From: Macrostomum hystrix
Taxonomy: Eukaryota; Platyhelminthes; Macrostomidae
DNA length: 64,000 nucleotides
Assembly (NCBI GenBank): GCA_950097015.1
Contig: CATNEN010000025.1
Coordinates: 1 to 64,000 of the forward strand
Direction: 5' to 3'
Below, one piece after another: positions 48,601 to 57,964 of this stretch. Numbering within the stretch: the first letter of the stretch is position 1; every line of letters starts with the position of its first letter. The notes beneath the pieces are model-generated. The model was not told the DNA's origin, made no database searches, and saw only the letters and a program-made list of their open reading frames with translations. The translations under genes were made by a program, and so were the position numbers.

Positions 48601-49458
48601 TTTCGTTTTGAAGAGAGGTAAAATTTAAGTTTGGCAACAATATTATTCATATAAACGGGGCTACGGACATGCTGCGGCCCGCAGTCAGCAAGACTGCAAT
48701 CCTGCCCATTCCGCTGACTCCTGAGCACACGCACGCACACACGGGTGTTCATCCTGCAGTGTACACTCTCTCTGCCCCTTGATGGTTGGCCCTATAAGTC
48801 AAATCAGACTTTCAATCAATTTTAAAGACGAAAAGTTTAGATTTTTTGTTTAATTACAAGCCCTACTTGTGCTAATCAAAGTGAATTTTAAAATCGAACC
48901 ACTAGCTGACTTCCACGCCACCCTGGGTATCGACGCGAAGCACCTGCGACCTGTGCAGCACCATCATTATCAGCAGCTGCCGCCGCTGCCAGCGCCGCCG
49001 CTCAACCAGCCAATGATGAGCACATTCAGGTACAGCGCTTCGCACGACTCAGCTGCACCAACAATGATGACTCATCAGCAGTTTCTGGACAGGTGAGCAA
49101 AGCAGCTGTGGTTTTTTGTACTCTCGTCAAGGGCGGGTCTCTAATGAGTTTTGACTGCTCGCACAAACTCCCGCTTGTCTTCTTTCTGAGCAGGTCTACA
49201 ACAGCTGGCCAGCCAACTGTGCACTTTCAGCAGCACTCGCGCGACTCTTCGTCCTCGTCGGGTGCCACCACGGCCCGACGTCCGGGCGCCGTTGTGACAT
49301 TCAGCGCCGGCGTCGGCGGCAGTGGAGGCGGCGGCTGCGCTGGTAGCCTCCGGGTGCTGCCGGGAAATGGTCGGCCGACCACGCCATCGACGTCCATCGC
49401 CGCTACGAGCGACACAAGCGGAAGGTCATCGCGAAATCATGGCAGTAGCTTCGTCTAG
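33605..49458 (+). CDS. Delta-type protocadherin, six exons, 1148 aa
   Basis: Calcium-dependent cell-adhesion receptor. Exons: 33605-35695, 36011-36665, 39360-39472, 47725-47815, 48861-49092, 49194-49458; phases 0,1,0,1,2 all agree and every boundary is GT-AG. After a signal peptide come seven cadherin repeats, the first six ending at linkers DINDNAP (149), DINDNAP (265), NVNDNPP (about 370), DINDNRP (488), DVNDCQP (595) and DRNDNHP (704). The first repeat has the protocadherin DREALC word. The membrane helix is about 833-858. The tail has a Q7 and proline-rich stretch, RRVAF (945-949; like the PP1-binding RRVTF of delta-1 protocadherins), DSGKG (965-969) and the C-terminus SSFV, a class I PDZ ligand. 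Seven repeats plus RRVAF fit the delta-1 class. Exon 5 could instead begin at 48882 in the same phase. An acceptor at 33584 implies a non-coding first exon upstream. Confidence 0.9.
35885..35945 (-). mobile_element. SINE-A fragment in protocadherin intron 1
   Basis: Diverged match to the SINE-A body (GTGTCCACATCTGCCCTGAC, then TTTAGCATTTTCAGGC and GTGTAC). No head or tail remains. Intron 1 is 35696-36010. Confidence 0.5.
36792..37188 (+). mobile_element. Short retroelement with 13-bp target duplication, protocadherin intron 2
   Basis: A 397-bp insertion flanked by ACTTTAGAAGTGA at 36779-36791 and again at 37189-37201. It begins CTAGCTGCCTTCGCTACCCT and later has AAAATCGGTTGAGCCGTTCG followed by GCAAACAAACATACAAGCAA and an AT-rich end. 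This TAGCTG...AAATCGGTT-AGCCGTT...CAAACATACAAGC layout is that of a widespread class of short non-LTR-type insertions in invertebrates. The tail segment ACATACAAGATTTTCATTTT occurs twice. It carries no protein. Confidence 0.75.
37965..38045 (+). repeat. tRNA-like SINE head in protocadherin intron 2
   Basis: TTAGTAGCGTCGTACTTCTG followed by GAGTTCGAATCC, an A-box-like and B-box pair at SINE spacing. No acceptor stem, so not a tRNA gene. Confidence 0.45.
39020..39205. repeat. CT-rich tract upstream of protocadherin exon 3
   Basis: Irregular polypyrimidine (CTCTCTCCTCT-type) ending about 150 bp before the exon 3 acceptor. Confidence 0.8.
39660..45925. repeat. 17-bp satellite array N with 1515-bp higher-order repeat (protocadherin intron 3)
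   Basis: About 368 copies of CAGAATCTTCCCCGATT (variants CCCGGATT, CCCAATT, CCTCGATT, occasional 18-mers). The rare junction TTCACGGATTA ends at 40,320, 41,172, 42,687 and 44,202: spacings 852, 1515 and 1515. Sequence between the last three is almost identical, so a 1515-bp block (about 89 units) was amplified. The first spacing is shorter by 663 bp, exactly 39 units, as expected from loss or absence of whole monomers. It starts 190 bp after exon 3 and fills three quarters of the 8252-bp intron 3. A 225-codon open frame at its left end is an artefact. Confidence 0.97.
45926..46560. other. Protocadherin intron 3, unique part
   Basis: No repeat or extra exon with matching phase recognised. Confidence 0.4.
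46565..47200. repeat. 26-bp minisatellite array O (protocadherin intron 3)
   Basis: About 24 copies of CTCTGTCCCTAGATCTCTCC plus CTTCCC (26 bp), with AGATCTTTCC and CCATAGATC variants, ending about 525 bp before exon 4. Confidence 0.95.
47201..47724. other. Protocadherin intron 3, end
   Basis: Unique sequence leading to the exon 4 acceptor ACATGACAG. A second AG (CTATTAG at 47740) would break the reading phase and is rejected. Confidence 0.4.
47832..48158 (-). mobile_element. SINE-A, full-length, in protocadherin intron 4
   Basis: Minus-strand copy starting 16 bp after the exon 4 donor, with tail TTATTATTG, an (AC)6 run, GTGTACATCTGCCCTGACTT, B-box complement GGAATCGAGCTC and the best-preserved A box of the family (complement CGCGTTAGACCGCTCTGCCA). 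The head most resembles a tRNA-Leu/Ser type. Confidence 0.85.
48665..48803 (-). mobile_element. SINE-A fragment, protocadherin intron 4
   Basis: Middle of SINE-A only: GCAATCCTGCCCATTCCGCT, GACTCCTGAGCACACGCACG, GTGTACACTCTCTCTGCCCC. An internal deletion removes the TGACTTTCTCATCGTC part. Confidence 0.7.
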
Positions 49459-51096
49459 CCAGAACCTCAGACAGCGGGGCTTGAGTACACAGGCTAATCC
49501 TCTGTGACTTGCTTTCACTGCTAATTTTCTGGGACTTCAACAGGCCGTTAATCTTCATTGTTTTGACCGTGGCTTCAGCCTCTGGAGGCTCTGGAAGTAC
49601 ATGGTTAGAGATCAGCAGATTCTATGAAGCATTGAATGTTCTGCGCTCGATTCGAAGCTTACTACGTACAAAAATGTGTCGCTGATTTCATTTTGTCGGC
49701 AAAGAATGTATTAAAAACTTCTCTAAAAAACATTTTCAACATGAATTCAAGAAACTATGCTGTGTTCATTCCGTCTGGAATTTTTTATTAGCTAAATCTT
49801 AATTTAGTGATTGTTATTTAGCAGATAAGCCTGCATGGTCACAATATGTAGTAATCAACTACGCACTAACTTTGCTGTCTAGCTAAGTAGTATTAAGCGA
49901 TTGTATTGACCGCTTTTTTCAAACCCACTAATTGATTTCAATTAAGAAAAGTCATGCTGTTCCCGTTTCCTGTAAAGCTTCATCTAGTCTGCTTTCGCCT
50001 GAATAGATTGAGATGAAGAATATTCGTATTGTCTTCTCAAGCCTATATCATCACCGTAGAGACAGTACATTATTGTATGAAAAACATTTAACATAGTTTA
50101 TTATGTTCAAATGCAATTTGACAAATCAGTTCTTATACACTTATTAGCACTCACTCGTGTGCGTAGTTATGAACCAGTTTGTGCAAGATTTTCGGACTTC
50201 TGTACGTGAAACTTATTAACTTAGATATTATAAACAAACCAATAAAAATATACGACCGTATATTCTCTGATACTTGTAAAACTAAAGTAGCTGTGTCTTA
50301 TAAAACACAATAATGAACTTATTTGTGTATTCTGACGCACAGTTTCAGACTTCTGTGATTAGCTCCGACGAGGCAACCTTTCTGTAGGAAGCAGGTGGGT
50401 CTCATGCGTCACAAGTTTTCAAAAGCGTTTTTCATTCAACACGCGCTTAATTTTTAGTCTGTCTGAATAATTTGTGAAGCAGATATGACCATCATAAATC
50501 TGGTGATGAGATCTTTGGCGGAAAATATTAGGATTTCCAGAAACTGTTGTGTTTACAAAAGACTTCTGAAAGCGGTTTGATGTCTGATGGTCCGACTGAC
50601 TGGCTTCCTGCCCTGCGGGGGTTGCAGGCCTGTTCGTGAATTGAGTGCATTTCTAGGGAATGAAGGCTCTCATTTTTGCCAAACAATTACACTTAACAGA
50701 AGAAAGACAACGGGGTATTTCAGATACTCGAGCTAAAAACGAGAACACGAGCTTAAAAACTTCAAAAATCACAAAACATCGGCATTGTCGAGATATTCAA
50801 CGATTCGCGTCGCGGTGTCCGGTGGCAAAAAACCTACAATATCTAGGCATAATTTTCCAGCTCACAAAATTTCGTTGAAGCAATATGGACTGAGTGTATG
50901 CAGACCAATGTCAGTTGTCCTTGTCACCAGGGCCTTCGACAAGAATCGTTGAATATGCTGACTCGGATGGCTTTGATTCAAAATTTGTTGATCGTAAAGG
51001 GCGGAAACATTTCTCCATATGGTGGACTTTCAATCGATTCGGGAGCTGGCGTGAAGTAGGCAGTGGGCATTTGAAATATGTCCAGTGGGTAAAATA
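49459..51096. other. Protocadherin 3' flank
   Basis: AT-rich sequence after the stop. An AATAAA at 50,241-50,246 could serve the long 3'UTR. A 72-codon frame at 50,660 and a 141-codon frame from 50,894 (partly in the mariner) have no recognisable features. Confidence 0.4.
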
Positions 51097-52419
51097 CGAG
51101 GGCTATCCCAAAAGTAGGTTTCGGTCAACAAAAAAGGCGAACAGTTTGAAGGAAAGTCTTAAAACTTTAACAGTAGTGAAAACTAGCGTGGTCATAGTTA
51201 CTCGACAAATGTGTCGCCAAGGTCCACGCACTTTTGCCAGCGCCGTACCCACGCTTGAAAGGCAGCATCGCAGTCGCCGGTTGCCAGATGCCGCAAAGCT
51301 GATGAAGCATTGTTGTTAATCTGCTCCACAGAGGTGAAGCGTTGACCACGAAGACTCCTTCATTCTGGGAAATATATAGAAGTACGCTGGAGCCAAATCA
51401 GGTGAATAGCGTGGCTGTGCCAGGACCTCCCAGCTCCAGGACTCCAGGAGCTCCTCAAATCTGCTGGCTCGGTGCACCGGTGCGTTGTCGCGCCTGTCTC
51501 CAACAAACCAGGCCGCTTTTTCCTGATGGCTGGCCTCAATTTTTCTTGCAGTACCCATCAGTAATATTCTGCATTCACCTTGGTGCCGATTGACTCTGGC
51601 CAGTCCACCAGGACCCCATGGATGTCAAAGAAGACGATGTACATCACCTTCAAGGAGCTCTGCTTCAGTTGAACCTTCTCAGGACTCGCTGATCCCCTTG
51701 GAAGCCACTGTGCTGACTGGCGCTTGAGCTCAGGATCCCACTCGTAGACCCATGTCTCATCTCCTGTCACAATTCTGCTGAGAAAGTTGCTTCCCTCTCG
51801 ATAAAACCGTAGATGGTTTTCTTGCGCCTGGTTCACCCTCTCCTTCATTTGGTCCTCAGTCAGGAGATGAGGCACCCACTTTGCGAAGATCTTCTGCATG
51901 CCCAACTGCTCAGTAAGAATGCGATGCACTGTGCTGTGAGGGATGTCCAGGAGGTCCTCAATCTCATTGCAAGTCAACCTGCTGTCCACAATGACTGCAG
52001 CTTCGACACGCTCGGCATTTGCATCAGTAGTGGCTGTTCTTGGCCTTCCAGACCGCTCTTTGTCTTCCATCGACAGCCTGCCTCCTTGAACTTCATGGAC
52101 CCATTTCCGAACCGTTTGAATGGATGGAGCATGAGCATCTTCAGAAGTTGTCCAAGCTCTCCATGAATCTCTGATGTTGATCTGGCAGCCAAAACTGAAA
52201 ACGTGATTATGTTTCTGACGTCGTATCGTGTGAACGATGCCGAAAACGAAACTGTGTTTAACATGATGCCCTGTACAGATTGTGCGACTGCATTTGCTTT
52301 CAAACTTGTTGTGCCTTTTGCCATAGACATATAGATTAAGGAATGACGAACCACGTTTGCCAAAAATTTACCCAAGAAAATGTAAACTACAGCGAAACTT
52401 ATTTTTGGGATAGCCCTTT
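51097..52419 (-). mobile_element. Mariner-2: mariner remnant, 1323 bp
   Basis: Flanked by TA at 51095-51096 and 52420-52421. Ends match as inverted repeats: left CGAGGGCTATCCCAAAAGTA, right (reverse) AAAAGGGCTATCCCAAAAAT, then GTTTCG in both. The length is the canonical 1.3 kb. A mariner transposase, different from that of Mariner-1, lies on the minus strand in broken frames. Confidence 0.88.
51316..52320 (-). pseudogene. Mariner-2 transposase, frameshifted, third catalytic Asp lost
   Basis: Read on the minus strand. The N-terminal part lies at about 52,080-52,320; a frameshift near 52,070 leads to the frame with DKERSGRPRTA, the second helix-turn-helix (IPHSTVHRILTEQLGM), WVPHLLTEDQ and first catalytic Asp in VTGDETW. 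Another frameshift at about 51,558 leads to the second Asp in RRDNAPVHRA. The third Asp motif reads YSPDLAPAYFY: the codon at 51382-51384 is Tyr where the family has Asp. With at least two shifts and a missing catalytic residue this copy cannot make active enzyme. It belongs to a different mariner lineage (HDNAPVHR, APADF type) from Mariner-1. Confidence 0.87.
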
Positions 52420-52947
52420 TAGCGTGGTCTTTCTACTGTGAAAAGAGGAGACCAACAGTTTTAATTGCTTTAAGAGTGACTGACTCTGTGCTCATGAGAC
52501 ATTTATAGCTCAAGTACGATCGTACGAGTACGATGTACGGTGTTGACGATGCCAAAGAAGCTGACGATTGAATTGTGACTCCACTTGCAGGTTATTACTT
52601 TACCTTCGTGTGGTCGAAAAAATGGTTGCGAACAATCATGCTGTTTCTGATCTATACGCTCGCTATTTTTAGTTTTCGTAGGATTGCAGTTTAAACTAAC
52701 ACTACTACATCCAAGCTTCAATTATAAAATGTTAAAGTGCGCAAATTTTAGTTTTAAGTGCAAATTAAGTGCAAAATGAACAGTCTTGATTTTGCCAGTT
52801 CTATGTTGATATATTATAAGTAACTTATTTGAATACTAATTAAACAACCATGCGTAGGCGTTTATTCTATCAAAATCTTTACAACGCCACGTGATAATTT
52901 CTGTTGAAGCTGGCAGAGTTGTTACATCAGATTATTATCGAATTGTT
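52420..52947. other. Upstream region of the mucin-like gene
   Basis: AT-rich sequence between Mariner-2 and the TATA box. No gene is called; the region may include promoter elements. Confidence 0.35.
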
Positions 52948-52957
52948 TATAAAAATA
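52948..52957 (+). promoter_or_regulatory. TATA box candidate for the mucin-like gene
   Basis: TATAAAAATA lies 151 bp before the start codon at 53108, in an otherwise unique upstream region. The position suits an unspliced leader of about 120 bases. Confidence 0.4.
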
Positions 52958-52997
52958 TGCACAGCGTCCCGTGTGGCTAAAGTGAATACTATATGAA

Positions 52998-53111
52998 ATG
53001 GCTGCGCGGCTGCTGCAAATTTCGAGGCGCGCGTGTTTGGCTGCAAGAAAGTTTCGCAAGTTTCACTATTTGGCCCGCTCTAGCGTCCTTGGACTACAGG
53101 GTGTTGTATGA
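52998..53111 (+). promoter_or_regulatory. uORF whose stop overlaps the mucin-like start (ATGA)
   Basis: An ATG at 52998 opens 37 codons ending in TGA at 53109-53111, sharing three bases with the main ATG at 53108. Stop-start overlap would allow reinitiation, if transcription starts upstream and the leader is unspliced. A second ATG at 52993 opens a longer overlapping frame. Confidence 0.3.
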
Positions 53112-56100
53112 AAATGAAGCACACGGTTGCAGTGGTGTGCATTTTTATTACTCTGATGGCTCTCATTTGGCCAGCGAATTGTTCGCTTTCGGTTCTGGAC
53201 ATTGCAAGCGGCAGTTCTATGGCTCCTAGTTCCGGCTCAACACTGTTCGACGAAAGTACTGATGATGAATCAAGGTATGCGACACAGACTTCTTTTTCAT
53301 TGGCTGCTCCAGCGAGGACAATAGTGGAAAAATCCTTGACTGATGCAGTCCCAACTGAAACGTTAAAAGTTAGTTCGCTGAAACATTCGGAAGTTATAGA
53401 GTCTCCGTTTGAGATCAGGAAAGCATCAACAAATGATGAAGACAATATAGTGAACTCCGTTGCCACAAGAAGCACTTCAACATCCACTGCAAAGCCATTT
53501 GTCGAAGAATCCATGTCCAACACCGAGAGGTCGAAAAGTACTAAGCCATCTGGTGATGAGTCCATGCTGACGACCCAAGGATCGCAAAATGCTAAGCCGT
53601 CTGGTGGAGAATCTAGGTCTAACACCGAGGGGTCGAAAAGTGCTAAGCCCTTTGGTGAAGAATCCATGTTGACGGCACAGGGATCACAAAGTACTAAGCC
53701 GTCTAGCGATGAATCCATGTTAATGACCCAGGGATCGCAAAGTACTAAGCCGTCTAGCGATGAATCCATGTTGATGACCCAGGGATCGCAAAGTACTAAG
53801 CCATCTGGTGAAGAATCCATGTTGTCGGCCCAGGGACCGCAAAATGCAAAGCCGTCTGGTGAAGAATCTAGGTCTAACACCGAGGGGTCGAAAAGTGCTA
53901 AGCCCTTTGGTGAAGAATCCATGTTGTCGGCACAGGGATCACAAAGTACTAAGCCGTCTAGCGATGAATCCATGTTGACGGCACAGGGATCACAAAGTAC
54001 TAAGCCGTCTAGCGATGAATCCATGTTAATGACCCAGGGATCGCAAAGTACTAAGCCGTCTAGCGATGAATCCATGTTGATGACCCAGGGATCGCAAAGT
54101 ACTAAGCCATCTGGTGAAGAATCCATGTTGTCGGCCCAGGGACCGCAAAATGCTAAGCCGTCTGGTGAAGAATCTAGGTCTAACACCGAGGGGTCGAAAA
54201 GTGCTAAGTCCTTTGATGAAGAATCCATGTTGACGGCACAGGGATCGCAAAGTACTAAGTCGTCTGTTGAAGAGTCGAAAACGACCACAGCTGACTCGCA
54301 AATATCTTTGACATCTACTGAAGCAAAACTTTTTGCTAAATCTGTAAAACCGGAAGAGTCAATTTCGACCACTGTAGTAGTACCAAACGGTACTCAAGCA
54401 TATTTTTTCGACTTGATGTCGGTTGACAAAGGCCCAGAAAGTACTGAAGCATCGTTTGAAGACCTAAAGTGGACCATTGATAGTCAACAAAGACCTGATG
54501 CATATGTGAAAGAGTCGAATTCGATGTCCGAAGACCTGCAAAGCACAATGAATACTATTTCAAAGGAGGCCGCAATGTCTACTCAAGCGGTTGCAAAAAA
54601 TATTTTTGCATCAACGGATGCAGTTGATTACACTGATTCGATCTCACAGGTTACACATCCTTCTAAGGAAGCAGCCGGGTCTACTCATGATGTCTATCAA
54701 AACACTGCAGTTTCTTATGTGCCAGCTGAGCCAACCACAGGGAACTCAAAAATAATATTAGGAGAAACAACTGAGTTTAATCCTGCGACTCATCTTGTTA
54801 CGGATTCTTTCGAGCAAAGCTCCCTTGAGGTCCCAGAGAAAACCTTCCGAGGAATTAAAGCTGATAGGAGCACAGAGTCAACTCTGGCACAGCCCATTTT
54901 CATAAATATTTCTGATGTTGCCGACAGTTTTCGGACCCTAGCTACTCATGTTCCTGTTTCTGTCGAAGATGAACCATCATCAGTTTCAAGTGTTAAGTTT
55001 GCCGAAAAGCGCTCTAAGAACTCAACAGGAATGAGCCGGAAATCCCGTGTCGAAAAGCGGCAACCGTTTGGCCAAGATTTGAATGAAGTTCGTGAATATA
55101 CGATGCAGCAAAACTCAACTACGCCCATAAAAACTAGTTCTTCTGTCTGGACACAAACGAAGCAACACATAAATTCCTCACAGAGCTTGACAGTCACTCA
55201 GGTCCTCTTGACTAGCTCGACAGTTACTCCATCACAGACTAGTTCGACTGTTGCTCCATCACAATCCAGCTCGACTGTTGCTCCATCACAATCCAGCTCG
55301 ACTGTTGCTCCATCACAATCCAGCTCGACTGTTACTCTATCACAGACTAGCTCGACTGTTACTCCATCACAATCCAGCTCGACTGTTGCTCCATCACAAT
55401 CCAGCTCGACTGTTGCTCCATCACAATCCAGCTCGACTGTTGCTCCATCACAATCCAGCTCGACTGTTGCTCCATCACAATCCAGCTCGACTGTTACTCT
55501 ATCACAGACTAGCTCGACTGTTACTCCATCACAATCCAGCTCGACTGTTGCTCCATCACAATCCAGCTCGACTGTTGCTCCATCACAATCCAGCTCGACT
55601 GTTACTCCATCACAATCCAGCTCGACTGTTGCTCACTCAACATCAGAGATATTTCCTGATATTCCTGATCATAGCAGCGTAGAAGGAGGCCAGGCTTTTG
55701 CCCCCTCAACTCCAAAACCAGTGCTGGTAAGTACTGATTTTCTCCGAAAGATATTTAAAGTTGAAGTTTTTTATCGGTAAGAAGAATTCGATGCGGTCGG
55801 TTAAAAACGCTTTCAGAAAGTGAATCTTACTACTTCACTAGTCGGCTGGCTGTCTGGCGCCTCTGCTCTGGTGCTGCTCATTGGCTTCAGCCTGTGGGCC
55901 TGGCATTCGTGGCACTATCAAGCCTACACATCGCCACTACGTCGGCTGCTCCGGCGAACTCCACTTGACCAGCTGCCGCGCTACTCCAGCTGCAACGCCA
56001 TCGACCCCATGCGGCTGGACCAGCCGAACAGCCGGCGACCCAGCGGACCCGGCTACCAGCTGCCCCTAGCGGACAATGCCGAAGATATTAAAGTTGATGC

Positions 56101-56149
56101 AGCACTGGACGAGTGGGATAGACGGCAAGCTGGCCCTGCGGTTGGATGA
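53108..56149 (+). CDS. Mucin-like single-pass membrane glycoprotein, two exons, 983 aa
   Basis: Probably a heavily O-glycosylated cell-surface or tegument-type protein; no homologue is named. Exon 1 is 53108-55726 (donor CTG/GTAAGT), exon 2 is 55817-56149 (acceptor TTTCAG), phase 0, intron 90 bp. Signal peptide about 1-26 (hydrophobic VAVVCIFITLMALIW). Ser/Thr-rich ectodomain with about 14 copies of a 17-residue repeat (SSDESMLMTQGSQSTKP type) at about 146-392, a less repetitive centre with a basic KSRVEKR site, then about 15 copies of the 9-residue SSSTVAPSQ at about 707-844. The membrane helix is about 881-902 (LVGWLSGASALVLLIGFSLW), then a basic RRLLRR stop-transfer and a short tail of about 80 residues. 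Both repeats are exact multiples of three and keep the frame, unlike the non-coding arrays nearby. A 430-codon antisense frame is a shadow. Confidence 0.85.
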
Positions 56150-56821
56150 CATCGTTGACTTGACTATCTGGCGCAGCATGTTGACTCTACTGCTGCTCTG
56201 ATGGTTGAGGCCATGTCACAGCAGTTTTTACATGCAGAACTAAATGAAAATTAACTAGAAATTAAAAAGGTAATTTCTGGTATTGGGTTGCATCAAATAT
56301 TTCTTTTTCAAAGCTTCAGTTATGAGTATATATAGCAGAAACTGTATCGCACTATAATTGTAAATAAGCCCCCATAGCACAAACATTTATTTCTCTAGGA
56401 GTGAAAAAGTTGTAATCTATTGCATGTTCTTGAGGTAATGCCAATCAAACTAAGGTTTATTATTTTCTACAATCTGCAACATACGTTTTTGAAAAGAAAA
56501 AACTAATTAACACTCTCGTCATTACCTTTCATATCGCTTATTTTTTCTGCATTGTGAAGCTTCAACTCGCCAAAATAAAAAAGAAGTGAAACCCCACTTT
56601 CTGTTAGCGGCTACTTGCAGTAGCAATAAATCGGCAAAGCATGATGTTTTCAAACGTATTTCCAAGGTTGTACTAAAGTATAGCTGTTTTTCCAAACATT
56701 ACATTGTCAATTAGCTCTAATTTTTATAAAAGAAACTCAAGTGAAACAAGTATAAAAAATCTTAAGAAAGGAACACAAAAACGACAAAGAGTGCGAAACG
56801 CAAGCGAAAAGAGAGGCAGCG
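56150..56821. other. Convergent 3' ends
   Basis: AT-rich space between the mucin-like stop (plus) and the stop of the minus-strand gene. AAATAAAAAA at about 56,572 is a possible polyadenylation signal for the mucin-like gene. Nothing else seen. Confidence 0.4.
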
Positions 56822-57157
56822 TCAGATAGCGCGCTCCTTGTCCATGACGGTCTCGACCAACGCCTGCCACAACCGAGCTCTCTGACGTCGGGCAGCGCTT
56901 TGGACGACGCGAATCAACCAGTGCGAGGCCAAGACGAGTGCTCTGTACCGCCTGATGTCGTCTGACAAGTTTGAGTTAGCAACCGAAGTCAAAGTGCATG
57001 TAAACTGCTGAAAATGAGCGAGCTTTGTCGTCTGCCAGTGGCCTGTTGAAAACTTGGTAACAAATTGCCGCCACCTAGCCTATCAATCTGGCACCTTCAA
57101 CGGATAAAGACGGGCGGGTGAGGTCTTCCTTGTAACTAAGCACGCTTGTGGCGGTGA
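56822..57157 (-). CDS. Unrecognised gene, last two coding exons
   Basis: On the minus strand: exon 57157-57095 (63 bp, after TGCTGCCAG, ending GAAG/GTGCCA) joins exon 56961-56822 (after CTTGTCAG, stop TGA at 56824-56822) at phase 1 through a 133-bp intron that has a CTAAC branch-like site. The product ends in a basic amphipathic helix: DDIRRYRALVLASHW, then LIRVVQSAARRQRARLWQAL, then VETVMDKERAI. The GC-rich codons stand out from the AT-rich surroundings, as in the other exons here. I recognise no family. The upstream exon must end in phase 1 and was not found in 57,158-57,960, so it may lie beyond the 57-bp satellite, which would then be intronic. Confidence 0.5.
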
Positions 57158-57960
57158 CTGGCAGCAGAAAACTGTCGACCAATTTTTACGCAATAGTTTA
57201 AATAACTAATCTGTTTTATGTGGCATCCTTTGAATTCGAATCGGAATGCTGTCGCATGAACAGTGGAAATGGCAAAGTTTGTTTTATGGAAATAAAAGTA
57301 CAAAAATGTTAAAGATAAGCGTTGCGTACATGCAAGGAATGCATGCCAGACCTGGTGCAGCGCAAAAGTTTGCAAGTGTCAATTCGGATTGCCCGTAACA
57401 TTTTCAGTCGAGAAATAATGTCGGCGCCGAATGGCAGCGCAGACAGGATAAGTCTGAGACGCTCTGGATGGATGGACGGGGAGGCAGCTGGAGGGGATTG
57501 CTTTCAGTCAAGCACTGATGGCAAACATGCCCCCGATTGGCACGCTGTGCAAACATTCTGGGAACACGCCTGCGCAGCTTTTTTTCCAATTCTTTGAGGC
57601 CGCAGCAGACTTGAGAGTCAACTCTAGTATGCAGTTGGAAATTTTGTGCCTTGAACCAAAGCTTTTTTAAATCGGTTGAAGCATATTTTTGCCAGTTCGT
57701 TATTGCCCATGCAGAAACTAGTGATTTATTGTAATTCTTAGGAAACAACAAGCTTATCAGATAACCAAGGAGAATTTGAATTCATACATGGCCTTTGATT
57801 AAAATCTTACAGCAGATTTCTAGAAACTCTTTCGAGTGAATCTTCTGCTTGACTTACTACGGTATCAGACTATCAGAAAATACATGAGTTGCCATTGCTA
57901 TCGGGAATGCTTAAGAAAACGCTGGCCTATTTCAAGCTGAAAATACAGAACAAATCGTTT
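57158..57960. other. Between the minus-strand gene and array P
   Basis: A GC-richer part (57,420-57,600) is open on both strands. The minus frame 57404-57751 has CHQC and CLRC pairs, but no donor of the right phase links it to the exons at 57,157, so it is not called. Confidence 0.35.
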
Positions 57961-57964
57961 CTGC

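Noticed and set aside
53080-54372. 430-codon minus-strand frame with DSSxDGLVLCDP-type repeats
   Set aside because: Antisense shadow of the 51-bp coding repeat of the mucin-like gene; the plus strand has signal peptide, splice site and membrane exon.
55251-55682. 143-codon frame of LLLHHNPAR repeats
   Set aside because: Out-of-frame reading of the 27-bp coding repeat of the mucin-like gene.
57404-57751. Possible zinc-binding exon on the minus strand (CHQC, CLRC)
   Set aside because: No donor of the phase needed to join the exon at 57,157; the frame also ends in its own stop.
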